A DNA stretch of 64,000 nucleotides from Pedobacter punctiformis. GTDB lineage: Bacteria > Bacteroidota > Bacteroidia > Sphingobacteriales > Sphingobacteriaceae. Under the pieces are notes generated by a model. It ran no database searches and was not told where the DNA came from. It worked only from the letters and a program-made list of their open reading frames with translations. The stretch lies in contig NZ_JAPWGM010000003.1 of assembly GCF_027213715.1 (NCBI RefSeq), positions 310,001 through 374,000 of the forward strand, given 5' to 3'. Below are positions 51,685 through 61,555 of this stretch, one piece after another. The translations under genes and the position numbers were made by a program. How positions within the stretch are numbered: the first letter of the stretch is position 1; each line of letters opens with the position of its first letter.

Positions 51685-52593
51685 ATGCGATTAGCCCTCC
51701 TATTGATGATTATGTCCATCAGTTTTTGTCATGCTTCAAATGATTCTGACACAAGCATCATCAAGCGGCATTTAACTGTTTTAACAAAAACTCAAAAATA
51801 CCGCAACTATCATAATATCGATCAGTTAAATAAAACCGCTGATTATATACGTTCCGTCTTCAGACTATATACAGATAATGTTTTCATCCAGGAATACACC
51901 GTAAATAACCAGGTCTATAAGAATATCATCTGTAGTTTCAATATTTCGGCAAAAAAAAGAATTGTGGTTGGGGCACATTATGATGTTTGTAATGAACAAG
52001 AAGGTGCTGATGATAATGCAAGTGGCGTAGTAGGACTTTTAGAATTGGCCAGACAGCTGAAGGGGAAAAAACTCAATCATCGGATTGATCTGGTAGCTTA
52101 CACCTTAGAAGAGCCACCTTATTTCAGGACAGAGTTTATGGGAAGTTATATACACGCCAAATCATTAATTAGCCGCAAGGCAGATGTATTGGGAATGGTC
52201 TCTCTTGAAATGATTGGTTATTTTAAAGATAAGTCAAAATCTCAAGATTACCCTATTGGTCTACTTTCTATGTTTTATGGCGACAAAGGCGATTACATTA
52301 CAATAGTTAAAAAAATTGCTGCTGGCAAGTTTGCTAATCAATTTAATCACATCTTTAGATCTGCCCGAACCATTAAAACCAAAACTTTTACTGGGCCCAA
52401 GTCCTTGTCTGGTATTGATTTTTCTGATCATCTGAATTATTGGAAATTTGGATTTAGTGCTTTAATGATTACAGATACTTCGTTTTATCGAAATAAAAAT
52501 TATCACCAGAAAACCGACCAAATGGATACACTCGATCTAAATCGAATGGCTAAAGTTATAGACGCTGTGAGAATTACACTGCTCAAACTTTAA
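51685..52593 (+). CDS. M28-family zinc peptidase, secreted
   Basis: This 302-residue protein has a signal peptide (MRLALLLMIMSISFCHAS). The M28 metal-site motifs are VVGAHYDV, GADDNASGVVGLLELA and YTLEEPPYFRT, plus a late FSDHLNYW. The family includes aminopeptidases that use two zinc ions. It is likely periplasmic or secreted. It is the first of several genes (52.6-54.4 kb) on the plus strand; a shared function is not evident. Confidence 0.82.
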   Translation: MRLALLLMIMSISFCHASNDSDTSIIKRHLTVLTKTQKYRNYHNIDQLNKTADYIRSVFRLYTDNVFIQEYTVNNQVYKNIICSFNISAKKRIVVGAHYDVCNEQEGADDNASGVVGLLELARQLKGKKLNHRIDLVAYTLEEPPYFRTEFMGSYIHAKSLISRKADVLGMVSLEMIGYFKDKSKSQDYPIGLLSMFYGDKGDYITIVKKIAAGKFANQFNHIFRSARTIKTKTFTGPKSLSGIDFSDHLNYWKFGFSALMITDTSFYRNKNYHQKTDQMDTLDLNRMAKVIDAVRITLLKL

Positions 52594-52662
52594 TGATTAA
52601 AACTCATTCTTTTTTATTTCTGATCAGATATGCTTACTTTTCCTAAGCTTAAACTGAATTGA

Positions 52663-53226
52663 ATGAATATTAAGAAATCATTAAAAATTGTAGTTCTTTT
52701 TCTTTTATCATGGTTTGTGCTGCACATTTTTTTTATAGTTATTGATGGACTTAAAAATTCAAATAATAAGGCTGATGTGGCAGTAATATTAGGAAATAAA
52801 GTAAATACCGACGGAACACTGTCGGACAGGTTAACGCAACGTTTAAACTGTGGATTAGATTTATATCGATCGGGAAGGGTAAAAAACATCATTGTAAGCG
52901 GCGGACTTGGAAAAGAAGGATTTTACGAGGGTGATAAAATGAAAGATTATCTGGTTAAAAATGGTGTACCCAATTCCATAATTACAGTTGATAATTACGG
53001 AGATAATACATTAAAAACTGTTAAAAATACTTTAGCCTTACGAAGTAAACTTCACTTTAACAGTATGATTGTTGTTTCACAATATTATCACCTGACCAGA
53101 ACTAAAATGCTTTTCAGAAAACATGGTTTTGACGATTTGAGCAGCGCAAGTCCCTTGTATTTTGAATGGCGGGATATCTATTCAATCATTCGCGAATTTG
53201 CAGCTTATTACAAAGAATTATTTTAA
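52663..53226 (+). CDS. YdcF/SanA-like DUF218 protein
   Basis: This 187-residue protein has one N-terminal transmembrane helix (about 8-28) and a DUF218 domain with ADVAVILGNKVNTDGTLS, VSGGLGKEG and a VSQYYHLTRTKML block. Proteins of this group (SanA, ElyC, YdcF) are linked to envelope maintenance and vancomycin sensitivity in other bacteria. Its stop lies four bases before the next gene start. Confidence 0.82.
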   Translation: MNIKKSLKIVVLFLLSWFVLHIFFIVIDGLKNSNNKADVAVILGNKVNTDGTLSDRLTQRLNCGLDLYRSGRVKNIIVSGGLGKEGFYEGDKMKDYLVKNGVPNSIITVDNYGDNTLKTVKNTLALRSKLHFNSMIVVSQYYHLTRTKMLFRKHGFDDLSSASPLYFEWRDIYSIIREFAAYYKELF

Positions 53227-53230
53227 TAAA

Positions 53231-53863
53231 ATGAATTTAAAAAAGTATATCTTCCTCCTCTCCTTTTTGCTTTGTTCTTTTTATAGTTTCGGGCAACGCT
53301 ACATTTTCTTTTTACATAATAAATTTGCAGAAGATCATCCGCTTACGGAAGCGCATCCTCAATATGGAAAAACAGAATATCGTGAGGTTTTAAACAAATT
53401 CAGAGCAGCTGGTTTTCGCGTCATCAGTGAAAAAAGACCTCCAAATACGGATGTTGGAAATTATACACAAAAAGTCATCTCCCAAATAGGCAGTTTATTA
53501 AAATCAGGCGTAAAACCTAATCATATTACTGTAATTGGTACTTCAAAAGGTGGCTATATTGCTCAGTATGTTTCCAGTAATTTAAAAAACCCAGATGTAA
53601 ACTTCGTTTTTATTGGTTGCTACCAGGATAAGGACCTTACAGCTTTCCCAGGTATAAATTATTGTGGAAATATTTTAACCATTTATGAAAAATCTGATGA
53701 ATTTGGCGTTTCAGCAATTAGAAGAAAAGAAACTTCCAATTTAAAAATTAACCATTTTAAAGAAATTGAATTAAATACCGGGCTAAAACATGGCTTTTTG
53801 TTTAAACCAATGGAAGAATGGATAAAGCCTGCAATACAATGGGCAAAGCAACATTACAACTAA
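53231..53863 (+). CDS. Secreted alpha/beta hydrolase-like protein
   Basis: This 210-residue protein has a signal peptide (MNLKKYIFLLSFLLCSFYS) and an alpha/beta fold with the nucleophile elbow GTSKGGYIA (catalytic Ser) and a late GLKHGFLFKP holding a candidate catalytic His. The ATG at 53231 is chosen because the longer frame overlaps the DUF218 gene. Substrate unknown. Confidence 0.75.
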   Translation: MNLKKYIFLLSFLLCSFYSFGQRYIFFLHNKFAEDHPLTEAHPQYGKTEYREVLNKFRAAGFRVISEKRPPNTDVGNYTQKVISQIGSLLKSGVKPNHITVIGTSKGGYIAQYVSSNLKNPDVNFVFIGCYQDKDLTAFPGINYCGNILTIYEKSDEFGVSAIRRKETSNLKINHFKEIELNTGLKHGFLFKPMEEWIKPAIQWAKQHYN

Positions 53864-53873
53864 CATTTTTAAC

Positions 53874-54431
53874 ATGATACAATATAAAACTGCCGATACT
53901 CAACCAGAACTTTTAGCTATTTTAGATTTACAAAAAGCAAATTTAGGTACTAATTTAACGGCAAGTGAAGCGCTGGATCAGGGCTTTGTTACCGTTTACC
54001 ATACCTTAGAAGAATTAGACAGGCTTAATACCATTGAGCGACACATTATTGCTAAAGATGAAGAAAAAGTAGCAGCCTATGTTTTAGCCATGACTGCTCA
54101 ATCAAAATTTGAAATGCCAGTTTTGGTGCCCATGTTCGAAATGTTTGCACAGGTATCTTATCAGGAAAAATTAATTACAGATTATAGTTACCTCGTTGTT
54201 GGTCAGGTTTGTGTAGATAAAAATTACCGGGGTCAGGGTATTTTTGACGAGGTGTATAAAGCATATAAAAAACATTATCAGGGCAAATATGATTTCGCAA
54301 TTACTGAAGTAGCAACAAAAAACTTAAGATCTATGAAAGCACATAACCGGATTGGTTTTAAAGAAATTCACAGATTTATAGCACCAGATGATGTAGAATG
54401 GAGCATGGTACTTTGGGATTGGCAAAATTAA
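53874..54431 (+). CDS. GNAT-family acetyltransferase
   Basis: This 185-residue protein has the GNAT acetyl-CoA site YRGQGIFDEVYKAYK with the preceding VVGQVCVDKN strand, and a C-terminal NRIGFKEIHRF. It is a generic acetyltransferase of unknown substrate. It follows the hydrolase gene by ten bases. Confidence 0.78.
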   Translation: MIQYKTADTQPELLAILDLQKANLGTNLTASEALDQGFVTVYHTLEELDRLNTIERHIIAKDEEKVAAYVLAMTAQSKFEMPVLVPMFEMFAQVSYQEKLITDYSYLVVGQVCVDKNYRGQGIFDEVYKAYKKHYQGKYDFAITEVATKNLRSMKAHNRIGFKEIHRFIAPDDVEWSMVLWDWQN

Positions 54432-54610
54432 CCTGTAAAATATTATACGCAATTTGTCCTGTATTCAGGCATTATATAATAACTACTTTATCAAAAAAAT
54501 CACTCTGCTTTTCTTAAATCTCAGACTGGCGAATAATTTTATCAGGCTTATAAAAATTGATTCTTATATTTAGTAAGAAAAAATTTTACAGCTCTATCTA
54601 AAATATAAAA

Positions 54611-57001
54611 ATGGATAATTCCAAACAGTTAAACCTGCTATTAATTAAGCTGGAGAACTTGTTACTAAGACAACAAGATTTTGAAGCCGAAATTATTGCT
54701 TTAAAGAAGGAAGTAAGGCAACTGCAATTTCCTAACGAAAGACCTGATGTAACGGTGCCAACACCAAGACCGGAACCACAGACAGTTAATTTTCCTCAGA
54801 AAAACAGGCCACCGGTTTACTCCAATCAAAATATTCCGGCACCACAACCGCAACAAAGGTTTCCACGGGCATCTAATACGGGTAGCTTTTCAGATAATTT
54901 TAAAAAGGAAAATATCGTCAAATCTGATTTCGAAAAATTTATTGGCGAAAATCTGATTAGCAAAATTGGTATTTTAATTTTAATTATTGGTGTTGCAATT
55001 GGTGCCAAATACGCCATTGATCATGATATGATTAGTCCGCTAACCCGGATTATTTTAGGTTATGGTGTTGGTGTTGGCTTAATGGCTTTTGCAATTAAAC
55101 TGAAAGAGAAATACGAAAATTTCTCTGCAGTGCTGGTTAGTGGTGCAATCGCCATAATGTATTTTATTACCTATGCAGCCTACGATTTTTATGCCCTCAT
55201 TCCACAGGCACTTGCCTTTATTTTAATGGTTGTGTTTACTTCCTTCACTGTTGTAGCAGCTATAAAATATAATAAGCAAATTATTGCACACATTGGTTTG
55301 GTAGGTGCCTATGCTGTTCCATTTTTACTAAGTGATGGCTCGGGCAAAGTTGTGGTGTTATTTAGCTACATGGCCATTATTAACATAGGCATTTTAATAT
55401 TGAGCTTTAAAAAGTACTGGAAACCGTTGTTTTATGTTTCATTTGGTTTAAGCTGGCTCATTTTTGGCTCATGGTTAATGAATTCTTTCGATGTTGTGCA
55501 ACATTACACCATTGCTCTGGTTTTCAGCACATTGTTTTTCATTATTTTCTATATCACCAATCTGGCTTACAAAGTGAGCAAAAAAGAACAGTTTGGTTTT
55601 ATGGATATAGTTTTAATCCTGCTCAATTCCTTTGTTTATTATGGCCTTGGTTATTATATCCTGCAAACAGAAAAAACAGGCGTACAATTATTAGGATTAT
55701 TCACCCTGTTTAACGCAGTTATTCACTTTGTAGTAAGTTTGATTATTTACAAAAAGCAATTGGCCGATAAAAACCTGTTCTACTTAATTTTAGCGATGGT
55801 TATTACTTTCATCACCATGGCAGTACCTGTACAATTAAATGGAGGTTGGGTAACTATATTTTGGGCAGTAGAGGCTGCTGTTCTATTTTATCTGGGTAGA
55901 GTTAAAAACATTTCCATCTACGAAAAGTTGTCCTTTCCGCTGATCTTTTTAGCTTTCCTTAGCTTATTACAAGATTGGTCTGTTGGTTACAATTATAGTT
56001 ATTACGACTACAATAATCAATACAAAGCCATCACTCCAATTTTAAATGTTGGCTTTTTAACGGCGTCAATTTTTATTGCAGCTTTCGGCTGGATGTTTAG
56101 CGTTAATAAAAAAGAAAACGAAAATCCTGAACGCTGGCTATGGGCAAAACAAGTTTTAACCTATGTCATTCCATCTATTTTATTGCTGGTTACCTATATC
56201 ACTTTCAAAATGGAAATTGAAAAATATTTTAATAATTTATACCATGCAACAAAGATTAATATCAATCCAAAAGCAAAACTAAATTACGATTCGTTTAGGT
56301 ACAACTATAATATAATGGACCTAAAAGTTGCCTGGATTTATGTTTACACACTAATTTTTGCTACAGCCCTGACCTGGTTAAATCTTAAGAAAATTAAAAA
56401 CACGGCATTATCTATCACCGTTATTGCCATTAATTTATTAGTGGTTATTCTATTTCTAACACATGGTCTGTGGAATTTAAGTTTACTAAGAGATACCTTT
56501 AAAACTCAAAGTGATTCTTATTTTACTATCCCGATTATTAATATTGTAATCCGGTACATTTCGATTGCATTTTTTGCTTTACTTATTACAGCTTGTTATT
56601 ACTTAAGTAACTTAGATACACTTAAGAGAAATCTAAAAACCGCTTTCGATTACCTTTTATACATTTCTTTGCTATGGGTAATCAGCAGTGAATTGATCAA
56701 CATTTTAGAATTATCTAAAATAAATGGTGGTCATAAGCTTGGTTTAAGTATTTTATGGGGTGTTTATTCATTGTTCCTGATCAGCATTGGTTTATGGAAA
56801 AATAAAAAACACCTTCGTATTGGTGCAATTGTACTATTTGGTATTACCCTGATCAAACTATTCGTTTACGATATTTCTTACATGGATACCATTGCTAAAA
56901 CCATTGTTTTTGTATCACTGGGTGTGTTACTGCTTATTATCTCTTTCCTTTACAACAAGTACAAACATTTAATTATAGATGATGTTAAAACTGAAAATTA
57001 A
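54611..57001 (+). CDS. DUF2339 multi-pass membrane protein
   Basis: This 796-residue protein has an N-terminal coiled coil (about 8-45), a proline-rich linker (about 50-90) and more than twenty transmembrane helices. FEKFIGENLISKIGILILI, near 115-133, is the DUF2339 signature. The function is unknown. It overlaps the next gene, DUF3999, by 23 bases, and the two families are often paired, so they probably form one inner-membrane complex. Confidence 0.87.
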   Translation: MDNSKQLNLLLIKLENLLLRQQDFEAEIIALKKEVRQLQFPNERPDVTVPTPRPEPQTVNFPQKNRPPVYSNQNIPAPQPQQRFPRASNTGSFSDNFKKENIVKSDFEKFIGENLISKIGILILIIGVAIGAKYAIDHDMISPLTRIILGYGVGVGLMAFAIKLKEKYENFSAVLVSGAIAIMYFITYAAYDFYALIPQALAFILMVVFTSFTVVAAIKYNKQIIAHIGLVGAYAVPFLLSDGSGKVVVLFSYMAIINIGILILSFKKYWKPLFYVSFGLSWLIFGSWLMNSFDVVQHYTIALVFSTLFFIIFYITNLAYKVSKKEQFGFMDIVLILLNSFVYYGLGYYILQTEKTGVQLLGLFTLFNAVIHFVVSLIIYKKQLADKNLFYLILAMVITFITMAVPVQLNGGWVTIFWAVEAAVLFYLGRVKNISIYEKLSFPLIFLAFLSLLQDWSVGYNYSYYDYNNQYKAITPILNVGFLTASIFIAAFGWMFSVNKKENENPERWLWAKQVLTYVIPSILLLVTYITFKMEIEKYFNNLYHATKININPKAKLNYDSFRYNYNIMDLKVAWIYVYTLIFATALTWLNLKKIKNTALSITVIAINLLVVILFLTHGLWNLSLLRDTFKTQSDSYFTIPIINIVIRYISIAFFALLITACYYLSNLDTLKRNLKTAFDYLLYISLLWVISSELINILELSKINGGHKLGLSILWGVYSLFLISIGLWKNKKHLRIGAIVLFGITLIKLFVYDISYMDTIAKTIVFVSLGVLLLIISFLYNKYKHLIIDDVKTEN

Positions 57002-58214
57002 GCTATTTATCGCTTTATTATTTTTTGCCGGAACTTTACAGGCTCAGGTTAACCAATACCAATATAAAAGAACTATAAATGAGGTTAGCAGCACCTGGCA
57101 TAATATTGAATTGCCTGCACAAGTTTTTAAAAATTTGGCGCCTGGTTTTGAAGACATCCGGATTTACGGTTTTAACGGGAAAGATACCATAGAAGTTCCC
57201 TACTTAATAAAACAGCGTTCCAGTCAAACCAGTCAAAAGGAAATTCTTTTTAATCTTATTAATAAAAGCAACAATCAAAATGGCTATTATTTTACACTTC
57301 AGGCTTCAAAAACCAGTACCATTAATCAAATTGATTTAAGCTTTAAACAAAATAATTTTGATTGGAAAGCAACACTAGAAGGCAGTAATAATGGTACCGA
57401 ATGGTTTACCATTTTAAAAGATTACCGTATTTTATCTATTAAAAATAAGGATACGGATTATCAGTTTACTAAGCTTAATTTTAGCGATGCAGCCTATTCT
57501 TACTTTCGCATACAAGTTAAAAGTCCTGAATTACCAACCCTGCTGGCCGCAAAAACGTTGTTAATTGATACGGTTAAGGGTCTCTATCAGGATGTAAAAT
57601 ATTCGGGATTTGAATTAAAAAACGACAATAAAACCAAACAAAGCATTATTGAGGTTACGCTGGCAAATGCTGTTCCCATTTCTTTTGTTAAAATTAATGC
57701 GCAAAGTGATTTCGATTTTTACCGCCCGATAAAAATCGAACTGGCCACAGATAGTTTTAAAACCGATAAAGGCATCCAATATAATTTTACCGATGTATAC
57801 AATGGTGTAATCAGCTCGCTGGAAAATCCTGAATTTAATTTCAAAAATACCATATCGTCAAGACTGAGAATTACTATAGAAAATTACGACAACAGGCCGT
57901 TAAGACTTAATCCAATACAATTAAAAGGCAATGTTTATGATTTAGTTGCTCGTTTCGATAATCCAAAACTTAATTATGCATTGTATTATGGCAATAATAA
58001 AGCGGCTAGCCCTGATTATGATATTGCCAGGTTTGAGAATAAGATTCCTTCAAACCCATCAGCATTAAGCATAGGCAATGAAGAAAAAAATCCTTCGTAC
58101 AATACCATTGTAACAGCGCAACCATTATTTAGCAACAAAAATTGGTTATGGGCGCTAATGGTTGTAATTATTGCACTTTTAGGCTGGTTTTCTTATAAAA
58201 TGCTTAAAAACTAA
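56979..58214 (+). CDS. DUF3999 exported protein
   Basis: This 411-residue protein has a signal peptide (ending near LQAQV), galactose-binding-like beta domains of DUF3999 type (about 25-360) and a C-terminal transmembrane helix (about 388-408). It overlaps the DUF2339 gene by 23 bases. Function unknown; the pairing suggests that it is the periplasmic partner of the DUF2339 membrane protein. Confidence 0.82.
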   Translation: MMLKLKIKLFIALLFFAGTLQAQVNQYQYKRTINEVSSTWHNIELPAQVFKNLAPGFEDIRIYGFNGKDTIEVPYLIKQRSSQTSQKEILFNLINKSNNQNGYYFTLQASKTSTINQIDLSFKQNNFDWKATLEGSNNGTEWFTILKDYRILSIKNKDTDYQFTKLNFSDAAYSYFRIQVKSPELPTLLAAKTLLIDTVKGLYQDVKYSGFELKNDNKTKQSIIEVTLANAVPISFVKINAQSDFDFYRPIKIELATDSFKTDKGIQYNFTDVYNGVISSLENPEFNFKNTISSRLRITIENYDNRPLRLNPIQLKGNVYDLVARFDNPKLNYALYYGNNKAASPDYDIARFENKIPSNPSALSIGNEEKNPSYNTIVTAQPLFSNKNWLWALMVVIIALLGWFSYKMLKN

Positions 58215-58283
58215 AAATTAGCGCTTAATTGATGGTAAAAAATCAAAAAAGAGTTTAATTTAACTGCATAATTAACAAAACAA

Positions 58284-58736
58284 ATGAAAAATATATTTAG
58301 TGAAGAAATTACCAACGAAGTTATAGCCAGAATAGAAAAACTAACATCTTCAACGGCAGCACTTTGGGGCAAAATGAATGTTTCGCAAATGCTTGCACAT
58401 TGTTGCGTGAGTTATGAAATGGTATATGATGATATTCATAAAAAACCGAATGCATTTATGAGGTTCATTTTGAAAAACATGGTTAAAAATAAAGTTGTGA
58501 GTGAAACACCTTATAAACGCGACAATCCAACAGCGCCACAGTTTGTAATTAAAGAGCAGAAGGATTTTGAAAAAGAAAAGTCAAGGCTAATTGAATACAT
58601 CAAAAAAACACAGCTTTTAGGTGCTGAACATTTTGAAGGTAAAGAATCCCACTCCTTTGGCAAACTAAGTGCTCAGGAATGGAATAACATGTTCTACAAG
58701 CATTTAGATCACCATTTAAATCAATTTGGTGTTTAA
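58284..58736 (+). CDS. DUF1569 DinB-like protein
   Basis: This 150-residue protein has the DUF1569 landmarks LWGKMNVSQMLAHCCVSYEM, with a metal-type His, and a C-terminal MFYKHLDHHLNQFGV. The fold is DinB-like (four-helix, metal-binding). Its function is not known. Confidence 0.8.
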   Translation: MKNIFSEEITNEVIARIEKLTSSTAALWGKMNVSQMLAHCCVSYEMVYDDIHKKPNAFMRFILKNMVKNKVVSETPYKRDNPTAPQFVIKEQKDFEKEKSRLIEYIKKTQLLGAEHFEGKESHSFGKLSAQEWNNMFYKHLDHHLNQFGV

Positions 58737-58847
58737 CGATAGGATATCGTTTAATTTTCATTAATTAAATACTTATTCAATAAAATATTAATTTAGTATC
58801 AAGCGTTCTTGTAATTGCAAGAGCGTACATATCCATACAGTTTAACC

Positions 58848-59159
58848 ATGGCAGAATCACAAATCGAGTCAACATCAAAATTAAAATACGGAAAATATAA
58901 AACCCAATACAACCACTATACTGCTTTAGCAGCGGGAACAGTAACCGATTTACAAGCCTTTAGTTGCCCTAATGGAAATGCCTACATGGGTATGAAAATG
59001 TGGGTAAAATCTTTTGAAGATTGTGTTGAATTATTCCAAAGCGTTGGCATGCAGATCGGTTTTAGCATTGCTGATGAAATAGAAATCTATGAAACAGAAC
59101 CTATAGAACCGCCTGCAGAGCATCCGTATGCCTACGATATAAATTTCAATCCCTTTTAA
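58848..59159 (+). CDS. Uncharacterised small protein
   Basis: This 103-residue protein begins MAESQIESTSKLKYGKYKTQ and ends in a proline-containing EPIEPPAEHPYAYDINFNPF, with a helical VKSFEDCVELFQSVGMQI middle. It is soluble, with no signal peptide. The ATG at 58848 is used because the longer frame starts from a TTG without support. I do not recognise it. Confidence 0.7.
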   Translation: MAESQIESTSKLKYGKYKTQYNHYTALAAGTVTDLQAFSCPNGNAYMGMKMWVKSFEDCVELFQSVGMQIGFSIADEIEIYETEPIEPPAEHPYAYDINFNPF

Positions 59160-59265
59160 AACAGTCTCAATTGCCCCTTAAATATGTCGTTTTCAAGCCT
59201 CATAAAATGATTACAAGTTGTTTAAACTTGTATAACGAACAATTAAATAACTAAATAATCAAAAA

Positions 59266-59691
59266 ATGGCAAATCCAATCACTACCTGCCTTTGGTTTGA
59301 TGGCAAGGCAAAAGAAGCCGCAGATTTTTACTGCACAGTTTTTAAAGACTCCAAAATTACCCATGATACTCCAATGGTGGTTACGTTTGAATTAAATGGA
59401 AGCAAATTCATGGGTTTAAACGGAGGTCCTCAATTTAAATTTAATGAAGCCACTTCATTTATGATCAACTGCGAAACCCAACAGGAAATAGATTATTATT
59501 GGGAAAAGTTAACAGCAGATGGCGGTCAGGAAAGCATGTGTGGCTGGCTAAAAGATAAATTTGGTGTTTCGTGGCAAATTGTACCCTCTATAATCGCAGA
59601 GCTAATGTCGATACCCGAAAAAGCAGAACGGGTGATGAAAGAAGTTATGCAAATGAAAAAACTAGATCTTGACAAGATTAAAAATGCCTAA
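59266..59691 (+). CDS. VOC-superfamily protein (PhnB/3-demethylubiquinone-like)
   Basis: This 141-residue protein has the PhnB-like VOC fold: ITTCLWFDGKAKEAADFYCTV, cited by WFDGKAKEAADFYCTVF, FMGLNGGPQFKFNEATSFMI and CGWLKDKFGVSWQIVP. It resembles metal-dependent VOC enzymes, but the substrate is unknown. A 12-bp stem hairpin follows it. Confidence 0.83.
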   Translation: MANPITTCLWFDGKAKEAADFYCTVFKDSKITHDTPMVVTFELNGSKFMGLNGGPQFKFNEATSFMINCETQQEIDYYWEKLTADGGQESMCGWLKDKFGVSWQIVPSIIAELMSIPEKAERVMKEVMQMKKLDLDKIKNA

Positions 59692-59714
59692 AATAGGGAT
59701 GAAGAACTACTAAA

Positions 59715-59750
59715 CACGAAGAACCTTTTATATATTTCAGGTTCTTCGTG
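59715..59750 (+). terminator. Hairpin terminator after the VOC gene
   Basis: CACGAAGAACCT (59715-59726) and AGGTTCTTCGTG (59739-59750) form a perfect 12-bp stem with a 12-base loop, followed by a short CTTTAA stretch. Confidence 0.65.
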
Positions 59751-59783
59751 CTTTAACAGATTATATTTTCCGTATCTTCCTTT

Positions 59784-60740
59784 ATGAAAAGATTAACGAT
59801 ATGCCTCGCGTTAATCATCCCAATACTATTTTGTACCTCCTGGGGATTTTTTGCCCACAAACGGATCAATCACCTTGCTGTATTTACCCTGCCGGCAAGT
59901 ATGATGCCTCTATATAAAAAGAATATTAAGTACCTGACAGAACACGCTGTTGATCCTGATAAAAGACGTTATGCCGATACACTGGAAGCACCCCGCCATT
60001 ATCTGGATGTAGAAAATTATGAAAAGGAAATAGATAGTATTCCTGAAAAATGGAATGATGCACTGGCAAAATACGGACAAAAGAAATTAAATGAAAATGG
60101 CATTGTTCCCTGGCAAATTCAGAGAACGTATTATAGTTTGGTTAAGGCCTTTAAAACACATGATTCTCTTAAAATATTAAAGTATTCTGCGTGGTTGGGC
60201 CATTATATTGGAGATGCCCACGTGCCCCTGCACACGACAAATAATCACAATGGCCAGCTTAGTAATCAGGTTGGCATTCATGCTTTTTGGGAAAGTCGTT
60301 TGCCCGAACTGTTTTCGACTCAATACAATTATGTGGTTGGTAAAGCCATTTATATCGAAAACCCATTAAAAGAAGCCTGGAAAATCCTTAAACATACTCA
60401 TGGTCTGGTAGATTCGGTTTTAACGCTGGAAGCACAATTAAATAAAGCATTTCCTTCGGATCAGAAATACAGCTTCTCAGAAAGAAATAATATCGTATTA
60501 AAACAGTATTCTATCGGTTATTCAAAAGCCTATCAGGATCAAATGAATAGCATGGTAGAAAAGCAAATGCGTAATGCAATACTCGAAATAGGTTCTTTCT
60601 GGTATTCTGCCTGGGTTGATGCCGGCCAGCCGGAGCTTAAAAATTTAAAATTAATTGAAATGCTTCCTGAAGAAGTAGCGATAGAAAAAGAGATAGAAAA
60701 GAAGTACCAAAATAACAAGCTGATTGGCAGGGAACTATAA
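59784..60740 (+). CDS. S1/P1-like zinc nuclease or phospholipase C family protein
   Basis: This 318-residue protein has a signal peptide ending near the mature Trp-Gly (CTSWGFFAHKRINHLAVF). The zinc ligands are in AHKRINH, EAPRHYLDVE, YIGDAHVPLHTTNNHNG and IHAFWESRL, as in the S1/P1 nuclease and zinc-phospholipase C group. Bacterial members vary in activity. It is exported. Confidence 0.82.
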   Translation: MKRLTICLALIIPILFCTSWGFFAHKRINHLAVFTLPASMMPLYKKNIKYLTEHAVDPDKRRYADTLEAPRHYLDVENYEKEIDSIPEKWNDALAKYGQKKLNENGIVPWQIQRTYYSLVKAFKTHDSLKILKYSAWLGHYIGDAHVPLHTTNNHNGQLSNQVGIHAFWESRLPELFSTQYNYVVGKAIYIENPLKEAWKILKHTHGLVDSVLTLEAQLNKAFPSDQKYSFSERNNIVLKQYSIGYSKAYQDQMNSMVEKQMRNAILEIGSFWYSAWVDAGQPELKNLKLIEMLPEEVAIEKEIEKKYQNNKLIGREL

Positions 60741-60759
60741 TTGCTCTTAAAATAAAAAA

Positions 60760-60785
60760 CCGTGTTTCACTTTATTGAAACACGG
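60760..60785 (-). terminator. Terminator of dedA
   Basis: CCGTGTTTCA (60760-60769) and TGAAACACGG (60776-60785) form a perfect 10-bp stem with a 6-base loop. On the minus strand it is followed by TTTTTTATTTT, ending the dedA transcript opposite the nuclease gene. Confidence 0.82.
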
Positions 60786-60808
60786 CTTACTTATTCATTT
60801 CAGACTCT

Positions 60809-61486
60809 TTATTTTTCAGAATCTATCATTTTCTCTACTTCTTTTGGTTTTAAACGGCTTTTAACTGCTGCCCATACTGCCGGGACAAAGGTTACCACAG
60901 CAATAAATATAATAACCAGTTCAAAATTATTTTTAATTACCGGTATCTGGCCAAGCAGATATCCACCAATTAACAAGGTAAAAATCCAGGTTACTCCACC
61001 AATAATATTGTAATAGGTAAAACGGCCAAATGGCATTTTTGCTATACCTGCAACAAAAGGTGCAATGGTTCTGAAAATCGGTAAAAAGCGGCTTAACATA
61101 ATTGCTTTACCACCATGTTTTTCAAAAAACTCGTGTGACTGGTGATAATATTTCAGTTTTAAAATCTTATTATTTTCTTTAAATACCCCTGCTCCCAGCA
61201 CACTCCCAAGTTTATAATTTAAAGTATTACCTAAAATAGCGGCTATGATTAAAATAATTAACATAAGCCAGATGTTTAAACCTGTTTCATGTTCGCCGGC
61301 GATTAAAGCACCCATTGCAAATAACAAAGAATCGCCAGGTAAAAACGGTGTCACCACAAAACCGGTTTCAGCAAAAATAATTAAGAAAAGAATCAGGTAA
61401 GTCCAGGTTTGATAATCATTAACAATTTGAGCTAAGTGGACATCAATGTGTAGAATAAAATCTAAAAGTTGTTGTAGTAATTCCAA
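60809..61486 (-). CDS. DedA-family membrane protein, TTG start
   Basis: This 225-residue protein has about six transmembrane helices and the DedA motifs FVVTPFLPGDSLLFAMG, and FGRFTYYNIIGGVTW, plus FFEKHGGKAIMLSRFLPIFR. DedA proteins move lipid carriers such as undecaprenyl phosphate. No in-frame ATG is near the start, so TTG at 61486 is used. An in-frame stop sits just upstream, and a TACTTTTG box lies 16 bases upstream. Confidence 0.85.
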   Translation of the reverse strand: MELLQQLLDFILHIDVHLAQIVNDYQTWTYLILFLIIFAETGFVVTPFLPGDSLLFAMGALIAGEHETGLNIWLMLIILIIAAILGNTLNYKLGSVLGAGVFKENNKILKLKYYHQSHEFFEKHGGKAIMLSRFLPIFRTIAPFVAGIAKMPFGRFTYYNIIGGVTWIFTLLIGGYLLGQIPVIKNNFELVIIFIAVVTFVPAVWAAVKSRLKPKEVEKMIDSEK

Positions 61487-61502
61487 GTTATCTAATTTTG
61501 AG

Positions 61503-61510
61503 CAAAAGTA
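61503..61510 (-). promoter_or_regulatory. Putative -7 promoter box of dedA
   Basis: The minus strand reads TACTTTTG, 16 bases upstream of the TTG start. It fits TAnnTTTG; no clear -33 element was seen. Confidence 0.4.
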
Positions 61511-61555
61511 TGAATATGAAAACGATTAATGATAGTTTTAAAATATTAATCGTTA

